From: Ulva prolifera
Lineage: Eukaryota; Chlorophyta; Ulvophyceae; Ulvales; Ulvaceae
Direction of reading: 5' to 3'
Length of the DNA stretch: 64,000 nt
NCBI GenBank assembly: GCA_023078555.1
Contig: CM041201.1
Coordinates: forward strand, 253,213 to 317,212
Shown here: one piece after another, positions 32,021 through 42,415 of the stretch
How positions within the stretch are numbered: position 1 is the first letter of the stretch
Layout of the letters: each line of letters opens with the position of its first letter
The notes under the pieces: generated by a model
What the model was told of the DNA's origin: nothing
Database searches by the model: none
Seen by the model: only the letters and a program-made list of their open reading frames with translations
Translations under genes and position numbers: made by a program

Positions 32021-34396
32021 TTATTTGTATGGCATGTCAGGCCCGAGTGAACACCCGATACTTTCACTGCCGCAGTTCTGGCCAACGCGCCCAGTGCCCT
32101 CATTCTGGTAACACCTCCACCCCTGGGAATGGTGCCATACTGTTGGCAGCCTTGCGCATGTCAACGGCATAGCCAGACAGATCCCTGCCAGCTGCTTGCA
32201 CACCAAGATCGCAAGCGATCGCTCGGCAGCTGTCAAAGACGCAGCGGTCCCGTTCGACCCAACCGAGAAACCACGACTACAGCCGTGCGCTGTGACGCGG
32301 GATGCCGTGAGGCAACCAAGCACTCCAACATTGACTCCAACGAGCGAGCACCGGGACACCTCGCAATCGGCCATCGCCGACCGTGCAACTGCGCCCTCAC
32401 GCGTGCACTTTGCTGCGGCCGTGGCGCCGCCGCGGAACCCTGACACAGCCGCCGCAGCTGCCGCCTGCACCGCCTGCTCCCCGGCCCACCCGAACGCCTC
32501 GCGAGCGGCCTGGCAGGGTTCCCCCACAACACCTACCTCCACGCCCGTCTGGCGGCTGGTCATGCTCCCGCCCTCGATCCGGGCGTCCACCGGGCCCGCG
32601 ACGGACACCCCGGCCTGAGCCGCGGCGACGCTGCAGCGCACAATGGCGACATCTGCCGCTGCGTCCGAAGCCCATGCGCCCATCGCAGCACCGGTGAGCA
32701 CCGAGTCGACAAGTTTCACGGCCGTGCGGCAGCCGCCGGCCTGAGCGACCTGAGCGGCGGCGTGACGCAGCCGGCAGCTGCACGTTTGCGTGGTGCGCTT
32801 GCAGTGCGACATGAGCCGCATCGAACACACCGCCGCTTGCGGCAAGATGTGCACGGCAGCCTGCCCGTCAAAAATGCCACAGTACTGCGCCGTCAGCCGT
32901 GCCTGGTCATGCATAACAAAACCGTGGCGGCAGGATCCGGCGACAGTGGAGTCGCGGAGTGAGACGCAGGCGTCGTCCTGCGCCGCGATCGCACGACGCG
33001 TCAGACCGTGGAACCGGCACCGGCGAATGTCGGCCGTCGCCGCGGCGAGCGCGCAGATGCCGCGCGGCTTGCCCCCATCCATGCCGAACACCTCGCTGTC
33101 CTCCAGCGCCGCGTTCCCGGTCACTAAAACGGCCAGGCCGCTCCGGACACTGATGTCGAAATGCCGGACGGTGACCTCCGCTCGCCCAGCGCCACATCCA
33201 TGCCACGGGTAAACCCTGCGACAGAGCAGGGCTGCACTGATGCATGCGGGCACCGCAGCGAGATGCGGATGCTGCTCCTCTCCAGTGGCAGCGACGCCTC
33301 CGACTCTGGGGCCTCCTGCTGCTCGCCCTGCAAGCCCCGGAACACACACCGAATGACGTCCGCCCTGGTTGCGTGCGCCAAATCCGCGCCTGTTGCTCAG
33401 TCAGTGAGCTCGACGCAGTCAAGCATCACAATGCTTGCATCACCCGCCTCCTCGTCAGCACCCGCCTTATCTGCCGACACACCGACTACGCATCGGCGCA
33501 CGCTGCCGGCCCGCGCACGCAGCCGGCTGCCGATGGATTTGATGGCCACGCCCCCGTGTCGCCCGGGAGTTCACCGTGCGGCCGCAGCGGCCTCTCATCA
33601 TGAATGTGTGTGTTCACAGCAGAAGCGGTCGCCCCCTGGGCCAGGACGCCCACGATGCCGCCGTGGACACTGCAGCGGATGAGGCATGCATGCGCTTAAG
33701 CTATTGCGCCACGGCCGCCACCACCCCGGAGCCTGGTGAGTCCCCACGGACACCTCCCCGGGAACCCGGACGGGTGCGAACCGTGCAGTCAGTGGCTGTG
33801 AGCCTCCCTGAAATCTGCGCAATGCATGCCGCCTCGCCACCCGTGTGGAGACCACCCTTCAGCCGCAGCCTCCCGTCCGGGTCGCTCACCAGCAGGCCGG
33901 CCTCCTTGCTCTCGCTGGCGCAGTGATCGAGTGTGACACAGGCATTGCTGGCCTCGCCCGTCGCAGATTCGCTGGAGCAGGCGAAGCGGCACAGCACCGC
34001 TGCTGCTGCACCGCCGTTGCTGCGCCCATGCCCCGTGTCGCGGACCCATGGTGCACCGTCACGCAAGGTACCGCGCTCCAGCTGCATGCACACGAGACCC
34101 TCGCCGCCTCACATGCCGATTGCGGCAATCGCGATGGGGAGGGTCATCCCAGGCCAGGGGACAGGCCGGGTGTCGCACTCACGCAGCGGCGCCAGGGCTC
34201 TGCGGCCAGTGGCCACACCCTGAACCCCCCCCCCCCCCCCCCCCCCCCCCCGCACCCGCGGCAGCTCCACCCTGCTGCAGTCAGCGGCGGCCGCAGTGAA
34301 GAAGCCTGTCAGCCGGCAGGTCCACAGCTCGGCACGACGCAAAAGAGGTGCTACTGTGAGAATGCATGCCGGCGCGGCAGTGCTGTCGACCTGCAC
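32021..34396 (-). pseudogene. Right-handed parallel beta-helix repeat protein, disrupted or spliced in a way not resolved
   Basis: The long minus-strand frame (33349-32021) and frames upstream to about 34.4 kb show the imperfect repeats of ~22-24 residues typical of pectate-lyase-like beta-helices. Examples are LVTGNAALEDSEVFGMDGG, ADIRRCRFHGLTRRAIAAQD, VSLRDSTVAGSCRHGFVMHD, ARLTAQYCGIFDGQAAVHIL, DVAIVRCSVAAAQAGVSVAG and SLVGVNVGVLGCLTASRVTA. An upstream piece (33701-34093) continues the pattern (ACVTLDHCASESKEAGLLVS, ACIAQISGRLTATDCTVRT). Between them are a TGA in an otherwise continuing frame (about 33397) and a one-base frame change near 33.17-33.2 kb with no room for an intron. Either the gene is dead or the sequence has errors. 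The family includes carbohydrate-active and surface proteins. No catalytic residues are assigned. A 27-base C run lies near the 5' side. Confidence 0.6.
34225..34251. repeat. 27-base C homopolymer
   Basis: An unbroken run of C lies within the upstream part of the beta-helix locus, probably in an intron. On the gene strand it reads as a run of G. Exact length is likely to be unreliable. Confidence 0.9.
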
Positions 34397-34424
34397 AGCT
34401 GGCAGATATGGTGTGTTACAAGGA

Positions 34425-34460
34425 CAAAGCGAGCAAGGCAGGCAGGTATGGTGTGCCGGT
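34425..34460 (-). mobile_element. Fragment of the SINE/LINE 3' end family
   Basis: TGTGTTACAAGGACAAAGCG followed by AGCAAGGCAGGCAGGTA matches the reverse complement of the SINE 3' terminus (TACCTGCCTCGCTTGCTTTG, then TCCTTGTAACA). Only the terminal ~35 bp are recognisable. Confidence 0.6.
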
Positions 34461-34514
34461 CACGTTCGTGATACAGTCAGTGGCTTGCTGTGGCTGCGCC
34501 CCTGGACAGCACAA

Positions 34515-34585
34515 CACATTAATTCGGAGTTGTCAATGTTGAATAGGATACGGCTCAGTAAATTCAAATTTACTTGACTTTACAC
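34515..34585 (+). mobile_element. TTTAC-tailed retroelement fragment, copy 2
   Basis: ATTCGGAGTTGTCAATGTTG, then GGATACGGCTCAGTAAATTC and the tail TTTACTTGACTTTAC. It matches the 3' part of the copies at 31.9 and 58.9 kb. Confidence 0.55.
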
Positions 34586-34599
34586 AAACCTTTGCAGCA

Positions 34600-36588
34600 C
34601 TCCAGAAAACCGTACATGCCCGCCATCACGCGTGCAGAAGTCGACAGATCTGCGTGACACTGTCACCAGCCCAAATTAGGTTCACGTGCCTCTGCCATGT
34701 TGCGCATGGTCGGGAACAACCGCCGGGGACACGGGCGCTCTGCAGGCGGCCCCACTTCGAAGTCTACCATGCGGCAGTGGTCGCGTTGGACGTGTTTGCA
34801 ACGGTAGAGCACTGCATTGAAACCTGAAGCACACCTGTCGCATCTCACAAGCATGATTAATCGCACTGCTTGTGCCATACAGCCATGGGTACATGTGTGA
34901 TGCAGATCTCAACGAGACGCATGGCTGCCTAGCCAAAGCTCCTTACGGTCAGGAGCAGCTGTGCAATATATGTATAAAATAGGGGTGTGCATGTGTGTTG
35001 CAATGCAGACAAATCAAAGCGGAGACTTCCGCGGGACTCACCCATCCCAGGTACAACCAAACAACGATTTCGTGTGACAGTGTTCCCTCTCCTGGTACCA
35101 TCGCAACGTGAGCTCAAGGGCCATTCCCTGTGTTGCTCAAGAAATTGCAGATGCGCTACATGGCTCTGTCCCGATGAACACGGCCGAGTAACCATGCATG
35201 CATGCATACAGAGAGACACTTTTGCAGTTCTTCATCATCACTTCCACCTCCGCATGCTCTGCTGCAACCACAGCACCAGGGCCCGCCGCGCCCTCATCGC
35301 ACACGCCTTCACAGCATGCATGCACACACACGCAGACCATTTACACGTCACATGCTATGAACTCAGGCACAGCTCCCGCAACCATCTGCAAGTCAATCCC
35401 AGAGACCTCCTCAATTCTGCAAATCAAGCTCCGGCCGCAACGCCTCCTCGCACCGCAGCTGCCGCACACACCCGCTTCTACCCCCGCCACGTTGCATGGA
35501 TCGAAGCAGTGGTCGTGAGCAAGTCACACAGCGTCGGAGGCTGCAACCCCCACAGCCACACATCACACTCATCGCCCCTCCGCAACGCACGCGCACCCCA
35601 CAGCCACACCCCTCCAGTTCCACACCCCCAGCTCCACCATGGCAATGCCTCCCTGATGCCTCCCTGCACAGCTGCGCCTCAGGGTGCACAGCCTCTAGTA
35701 ATGCCTCCCTGCGCAGCTGCGCCTCTAAGCTGGCACCCGCCCCCTCGCGCCTCTGCAGCAGCCACGCATGCTGCCCCAGGCAGCGGTGCCGCGTCCCTGC
35801 AATGCATGACAGTCTGCATGCATGACGTCTTCCTCCCCTACTTCGACGGCCGAAGCGTGTTGCGGACTGATGCCCCCAAGCCACCTACCGCGCACACACA
35901 CGCTGCGGTAGGCGCCTACCGCAGCACACACACGCAGCCACACACGCTGACGGCGCGCAACTCATTCATGCACCGCGCCATTTCCGCGGCCGTCCACCCG
36001 GTCAACATCACCGCCTTCGGCACTGAGACGGATCAGCCACTCATCCGCATGCGTGCTCGGGCGCGGAGACGTCGCCGCAGCCGCATCGCCAGATGCGCCA
36101 GCCTCCGGCCACCTGATCTCGCACGGACCCAACAGTACCAACGCACGGGCATGCCGAGGGCTGCTGTGCCGCAGCCAGAGCACATGCACGCCATCCGCGT
36201 CCGCCCTGAACGCGGATGCGTTCGCAGCAGTGATGCGACTCCTCGCTGTGTATCCTCCACCTCAGCGCCACACACAGGCAGCAAGAAACGAGTACGCTCA
36301 TGGCTGTCCGACACACTATGGTCGTTTCAACTCCAGTCAAGCCCCCCACTCGACTTGATCCGACAAACCACGGCTGCTCCTTGAACCGACAAGCCATGGT
36401 CGTTTCACAGCCAGTCGTGGCCCCCACCCCACTGTGCACGCTGCACCACCCTCCTCCACGGCCGTTCAAGGCCCTTGCTGCCCCGATATATACAATCGAG
36501 AGCAGCAACGTTGAGCTGGAGTGGCAGCACAACGCACAAAAAGAGAGGAAAAAAGCGGCTAGCGCTGGTGTTGTGCACCCACGCCGCC
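34600..36588. other. Unassigned interval with a long low-complexity open frame
   Basis: A 465-codon plus-strand frame (34987-36384) is open mainly because the sequence is poor in T and rich in CAC and GCC-type triplets. It shows no domain and contains implausible His/Pro/Ala tracts, so I do not call a gene. ATGCATGCATGCAT-type simple sequence occurs at about 35,190-35,210. This interval probably includes the 3' flank of the Toc64-like gene. Confidence 0.4.
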
Positions 36589-39500
36589 TCACAGCATCCC
36601 GCTCTCGTCCGTTACCGGGGTGTGCTCCATCGCGGTCTTGCCGAGCATGTCCTTGCACAGCTGCAGCTGCTCCTGCGCCTGCGTGTTCTTCGGCTCGCGC
36701 GCGAGCACGGCCTCGAAGCTGGTGATCGCGTCGTCCCAGAGCGCGAGCGCGACGCAGGCGGTGCCGCGGCGGAGGGCGGCCTTCGGGGTGAACTGGCACT
36801 GCAGCGACTGGTCGCAGTCGTTGACGGCGGCCTGGAAGAGCTCGAGGTTGATGTGCGCCTGTGCCCGGTTGCTGTACAGGACCTGCATCAACAGCATGCA
36901 TGCTGGGGGCGTGCTGGCAGGTGCGGCGGTATGGGTTACAAGGACAAAGCAAGCGAGGCAGGTAGCACCGCAAGCAACAACCAGGGGAACCGCACACCAC
37001 GCAGCAAGCCACACGCAGCACACACCAACACACCCACGCAACGGCAGCACCCGCGCCGGCCACAGCCACACAGCCACACAGGTGCGGCGGTATGGGTGTG
37101 CTGGTCTGTGTTGCGTGTTGGTGGTTGCGTGTGTGTGCTTGTGGCCTGAGGTGCTACCTGCCTCGCTGGCTTTGTCCTGGTAACACATACACCTGGCTGA
37201 GTAGAGCTTCCGTGAACACGGAAGCGGAAGAGCATGTTGAAAGGTGGACGGGGACCAAGGCCAAGTATGAACGCGGTATACCAGCAGATGCAGCAGTGTA
37301 GTCATGAGATGACTGCATCACAGTGGCCTAGTCACCAGAACAAAATGTGACCTTGACACGGCGATGTATTGCGATGGCTCCAGATTCCGATCGATCGTGT
37401 CATGGTCGTGGGCAGGCCGAAGCAGAGAGGCACGCTCAGAAGCATGCAGGTCAGAGGGCATGGCTCCTCAGGGCGACAGCAGGCAGGCGCATGTGTCATG
37501 CGTGTGTGTGTCAGGGGCGCACAGCGTTTCGGGGTGTCAGCTCGAGCGCAGCAGTGAACAGCGCGACAGCTTCCCGGAACCTCCCAGCCTTGAACGCCTC
37601 ATTCCCCTGCTTCTTGAATGCATCAGACTGCTCCTGCTTATCAGCGGCACTCATCTGCTTCACAGCTTGCGTCTTCTTGCTCTTTCCTTTTGCGTCTTTC
37701 AACTCCTGAATGCATCGCCACGGTGTCCCCACGTCCCTTCCCCACAGAATCGGACCTGGTTGATAATCTCAACTAAGGTATATCGTACCGCGCCTGGACA
37801 AATACAAATATCGCTGCGTGTCGCATGCGCGCGCAGCAGCACAGCGCCACAATTCCGAAGGACGGAGCTCCCGTGACCTCATCAGCGCACATGCATGCAC
37901 CTCCACCACATCGATCCAGCTGCCACCGTACAGCCACACCCCACGCCGGCGCCCAGTGCCAGAGACAGCAACTCTGCCACGCGCCCCACACAGCAGCCAC
38001 GATTGGCAGCGGCAATGAGGTTTCTGTTCGTATGCGTTGCCCCGGCGGCGCTACTTGGTTCCCCGGCTTCGTCCTTCGGAATCGGTGTCACACATAGCAA
38101 CCCCCTCCCTCATGCACCACAGGCGCTACATGTCCAAATTCTCCCCGCGGCACACCTGGACCATCATGTCTGCAGTCTTCTGGATGTGCTCCCCGACCTT
38201 CGCCGCATAGTTTGCCATCTGCAGGTCGCAGCGGTAGCAGCCCATCAGCAGCACCGCCCACGGAGCGCCCCGCGGCGTCAGCGACGGCACGGGCAGCACC
38301 GCCGACGGGCAGCCCGCCATCGCCGCGAACGACGCCATCGTGGCGCTCATCTCGGCCATCGGCGCGACGCCTGCCGGGATCGGCGCCGCCGTCGGCGCGA
38401 CCCGCGGCGCGGCCCCCGCCAGCACCGGCAGGACCATCAGCACCATCGGCGACAGCGCCTTGCGCATCGCGGCCTGCAGGTCGTCCCGCAGCTGCAGCGC
38501 AGCGTTGTAATCGGACTTCTCGACCTGAAGAACAGAATACTTTTCAGGGTGGCCGGCGCTGACCCACGACCTGGTCATCGCGCTCACGCAGCAATGCACA
38601 CGACACATGCATGAGCAACAAAGACACATAATGCCATCGAACACGTTGGGCTGCCGGAGTAGCCAAAAGCGCAGCCATCTTGTAGTCTACGGCACAACCG
38701 GCAGTGTGCGCGGATGGGGTGTGGGCCAGGTGGCTTCAGGGGCTCACCTCGCCGACTGTGGCTGCAGGGTCGTCGAGCCAGCCGCCCTCCGGCGCCGTCT
38801 GCGCCCACTCGTAGTCGGCGATGAGCTTGTGCGCGGCGTGAATCGACAGCAGCACCTGCGCCGGGTCCGGCTTGCCCCGGGGCACCGGTGCGAAGTAATC
38901 CCACCCTGACAGCTCCTTCGCCAGCCACTCCAGCAGGTTGACCTGCACACGTGCAATTTCATCGCATCATCCGACAGCCCATGCATGGTGCATGTGGCTC
39001 TGCTGTTGTCGTCGCAGCGTCGTGCAGACATCTTGCAGACGTCACGTCAGGCTGCTTCGCGGTGCCGGTTGCCACAGGGGGCCAGGGTGCATGCATGTGC
39101 AAGCGCGGGAGGGCACATGCATGCATGTGCAGGCTAGCCGCCGTGCAGCAGCGTGACGGCTGTGAACGGCGGCACAGCCGAGACAGCAGGCAGCGGGACA
39201 CGCACACTCGCGGCACGCCAGCAGGCACTACCTGGCAGCTGCTAACGCACAATTATTGTCGAAACACAGGCCATGGCGGCAAGCCTGCGGAGGCATGGCT
39301 ACATGCATGCAGGCACCCTCGACTTCAGCCCCCCCAGTGCTGTGACGGCCGCGCATGCCCTACTCCCCCCCCCCCCCCCCCCCTCCCGGCAGCCGTACAC
39401 AAGCTGGTGATCCTCCTTTCCCTCGCATGCATTCCTTCCGGCACCACCGCCAGCAGTTGCGGCCAAATGCCGATGGCGACCGGCGTGAGCTGAGGCACAC

Positions 39501-39630
39501 GAGCATGCAAACAGTACCGCTGCCAGGTCACAGAGACCAGGCCGGATGTGTGACCGTGGGCTGCGAGGGGACGGACATTAAGCAGGGGCGGAACAGGTTG
39601 CCATGCGCTTTGCAAAGTGGCCCCGGTGGT

Positions 39631-39666
<36 letters not shown>

Positions 39667-41211
39667 GTGTGGGTGGCAGAAGCGTGCCTGGCGTGCATGC
39701 TCTTTCTCGGAGAGCCACGTGGTGATGGACCGCGTGACGATGCCGTTGGTGACCTTCTCCCCGGCGACCGCCTCGGTCATGATGAACATGTCCGCCGCGA
39801 GCATCACCCGCAGCTCGTCGACTGTGGCGCTGCCTGGTAGCCCGAGACCCTTGGCCACCTGCATGCCGAAGGCGATGGAGCGTTCGCAGCGGGGAGTAGT
39901 GCGCTGTTCTTGTTAGAGGCCTGGAGCGGACGCTGCTGACTCCGGAGACTGATCTGGCGGCCTGTCTCAGGCTGTGCTGACCATGACCATGTGCGAGCTT
40001 GACGTGTGGGGAGGCGTTTGAGCGTGTGTGCTCAAACGGGGCAAGGGTCTCGGAACAGCGACCCAAAATACTCAAGGCCTTGAGGCACAGACGAGAGCGA
40101 TCCGTGGCCGTATAACGGGCGATGAGCGATGAGGGCCCAGGGCTACGTGCTGTGCATGGGGATGGGCTTGACGGACGCGGACCTTGAGCATTAGCGCAGG
40201 ATTCTTGACTGTGAAAGCCATCGCTGAACAGGATGTGCCTGGCTGGGGGAGGTCTGCAGCCTGCAGAGGGAGGACGTTGCTGGAGGTACGGAAGCTGTAT
40301 AGGCCCATGCATGCCGCTGGAAGGAGGGCATCTCCTCCGCTGTCAATGGAGACACCTATGTCTATGGCGCCTGAGGCTGCTAGCGCACTGAGGGCGCCAT
40401 GGGCACCTAGGACTGCCCTTCCCGGATGCCCCGGGTTGCCGATAGTCGCACAGGCTGCGCAAAGAGCAGACGTATGTGGTGGCTTTGCATCTATGTGGGC
40501 TGCACCACGTAGGGTGGTGCCGGCATCGCATAAGCTGCGGACGACGTGGTGTGGGGCTGAGGGGGCTGCATGGCTCACACGGCCGAAGGTTGGCTCCTGG
40601 TCTGGACACGGAATGCTGTACAGAGCACGAGAGCCGTAAGATTGTAGCTAGGGACGACTTGGACGTCCAGCATCGTGCTGCAGAGTGGAGTGCAGGAAGT
40701 AAACATGCGTACAGCGGCTGGGGGCATGTCGCAAAACACAAGCACACACGGCAGGCCGTTACTCGCACTTTTCAGCGACTGCTATGCTGTATCCCAAAAG
40801 AGGTCGGGCGAGGTCCACCCGATTCCGCGGACCCGGTTGCTCCTCCGTCGTCCACGCCCAGGCGTTGTCAATGCAAAGCTTCGGCTTCCGCCGGAGCAGG
40901 CGTCGAAGCGTAACGAGCGCAGCACCCACCACCACGATCATGCCAGCTTGGACTAGCCTTTTCGTGATCCCTGGATCTACGCCCTGAAGGCCGTGGCGTA
41001 CTGTGAAGGAGGCGTGATGTTCGGCATCCTCCATGACGTGCGGCGTAATTGGCTCCTGCTGGACCGAATCATCGTCCGATTGGTCCTCGATGTCATCGTC
41101 TATGTCATCGTCTAATTCGTCCAAGCTATCGCGCTGATCGAGGTCAGCAGGAGCTTGCGGCACTGCTTCGCTCGTTTCTGGCATCCTGACCGGCATCAAC
41201 GTGGAAGTCAT
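36589..41211 (-). CDS. Toc64/OEP64-like protein: N-terminal TM, amidase-like domain, C-terminal TPRs (7 exons modelled)
   Basis: Modelled exons are 41211-40769, 40615-40183, 39858-39688, 38942-38748, 38524-38156, 37705-37523 and 36882-36589; all joins keep frame. Toc64/OM64 proteins are docking receptors for Hsp-bound preproteins at the plastid or mitochondrial outer membrane. Exon 1 has an acidic N terminus (DELDDDIDDDIEDQSDDD), then a TM helix (RLVQAGMIVVVGAALVTLRR) and PLLGYSIAVAE, the start of the amidase fold. Exon 2 holds VRSLCDAGTTLRGAAHIDAK and AIDIGVSIDSGGDALLPAAC, an amidase signature without the catalytic residues. Exon 5 has LSPMVLMVLPVLAGAAPRVA and MASFAAMAGCPSAVLPVP. Exons 6-7 give three TPRs (AFKKQGNEAFKAGRFREAVA, LYSNRAQAHINLELFQAAVN, AALRRGTACVALALWDDAIT). 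Exon 3 needs a GC donor and additional exons may be missing. A SINE sits in the last intron. Start Met at 41211 is a choice; 41295 is possible. Confidence 0.85.
36937..37078 (-). mobile_element. SINE-like element, copy 2, with 19-bp target duplication, in the last Toc64 intron
   Basis: 142 bp flanked by CAGGTGCGGCGGTATGGGT at 36918-36936 and 37079-37097. On the minus strand it ends GCTTTGTCCTTGTAA and contains GGGTGCTGCCGTTGCGTGGG. It is oriented in the same sense as the host gene, between the exons for TPR1 and TPR2-3. Confidence 0.88.
37098..37190 (+). mobile_element. SINE-like element, truncated copy 3, inverted next to copy 2
   Basis: Starts right after the second target duplication of copy 2 with TGTGCTGGTCTGTGTTGCGT. 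It ends GCTACCTGCCTCGCTGGCTT followed by TGTCCTGGTAACACA. It lacks the 5' third and differs from the other copies by several bases. Probably it is the older insertion into which copy 2 landed. Confidence 0.65.
39365..39383. repeat. 19-base C homopolymer in a Toc64 intron
   Basis: A C run in the intron modelled as 38943-39687. It is complementary to the 33-base G run about 250 bases away in the same intron. Confidence 0.9.
39633..39665. repeat. 33-base G homopolymer in a Toc64 intron
   Basis: A G run about 20 bases downstream, in gene sense, of the proposed exon 3 donor. In the transcript it is a C run. Length is probably uncertain in the assembly. Confidence 0.9.
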
Positions 41212-42415
41212 AGCATTGATTGCATGCGAACAAGCGGTGTTTGATTCTAACGTATAGACAAGGCTCCGGAATATACATCGAAAGGCCATCGGCATGTTGC
41301 AAGCCCAAACATGACAGCGGATGCGGCGTTGCGCGTCTCGGCCGGGTCAGCAACGAACCTTCGGTGCCATGGAGCACCAACGCTTCTTGTTGTAACACGT
41401 GGACCACACTGTGAAACCGATTCCGGCTGCTTCCGTGTTCCTATGCATGAAGTGGTACTGTCCCGAAGAACACCGTTCGCATTGTCTGATACGTGTACGT
41501 ACGGTGGTTGGCAACACGCTTACGTGCTTATGGCCTTTTTGAATGTGGGCCTCCCTCGCTCAAAAAGCAGCCAGATCGAGGGAAGGTATATATTGCGATT
41601 GCTGATGTGGTTTTGTTGCTGTGCGTGAGTCGCTGGGGCTGTTGGGTCCCAGTTGCCGGTACAAAGCGATCCGGCTTGTATCAGCTTTGGACTGGCGCTG
41701 CATGGTTTGCCCACCTGTTCAGAAGCTCCAATGAAGACAATGCATCGTGCTGGGAACAAGCTGCATGGTTTTCAGGTTCCCATCAGCTTGATTGTGTTCA
41801 ATTTCCGCAACACTTCGGTTTGACGTCTGGCGCACACACTCACACCGCACCAGTGGGAAGTGAACGATTCTGGCCTAGCATTCGGTCTGAAATATCGATG
41901 GTATACTTGCTCATGCCTATCGTGTCTGCCAGAAATGTCGCATCCGCTTGGCAGGTATGGCTGTGAAGGCCTGCTGCGGCCGAGGCCCAGCCTGACACTG
42001 TTCTCACATATGCCATTGCGGTATGAAAGTTCGGCTGCCTCAATAGACATCTTACTCACGACCTCTTGGCAGCAAAATGTTACATCTCGACCAAAAAGTA
42101 ACACAGTACGTTGCAAAACCATCAATCATCCGCCGTATGACCGCATGCACATCTACACGTTGCGCACCGCCGGCGGACTCCTGATTCACCTGGGTTCAAC
42201 TGACTTCTACTTTGGAAACCTATTTGGCACTGAACTGCGGGCCAGCCAAGGCCTGTCATGGACTGCTGGTGTGTGTTGACATCAGGGCATATCTCTTGCA
42301 GAGCTTGCCTCTTTGAAGCATGCATCAAAAGACAGGTACGTTGTGTCCAGGAGTAGCTGTCCCCTTCCGGAATACCACGCAGGTGTCTATGGTTGCGGTC
42401 CGGGATGCAGCAGCT
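41212..42415. other. Unassigned interval between Toc64-like and DUF212 genes
   Basis: Plus-strand segments such as NHPPYDRMHIYTLRTAGGLL and IHLGSTDFYFGNLFGTEL (about 42.1-42.28 kb) and EISMVYLLMPIVSARNVASA (about 41.9 kb) look protein-like. They may be exons of a plus-strand gene that I do not recognise. No complete model could be made. Confidence 0.35.

Noticed and set aside
34987..36384. 465-codon open frame on the plus strand
   Set aside because: It is open because of CAC/GCC-rich low-complexity sequence. No domain, odd His/Pro/Ala tracts and no sign of exon structure.
36937..37190. A TIR-bearing DNA transposon with ~35-bp inverted ends
   Set aside because: The 19-bp duplication brackets only the left copy, and copies at 9.1 and 47.2 kb occur singly. 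Two SINE insertions in opposite orientation explain the inverted repeat.
38030..38100. Another SINE/LINE 3' end (CGGCGGCGCTACTTGGTTCC, CCGGCTTCGTCCTTCGGAAT)
   Set aside because: Only loosely similar and the diagnostic CTTTGTCCTTGTAA end is not preserved; not safe to count as a copy.
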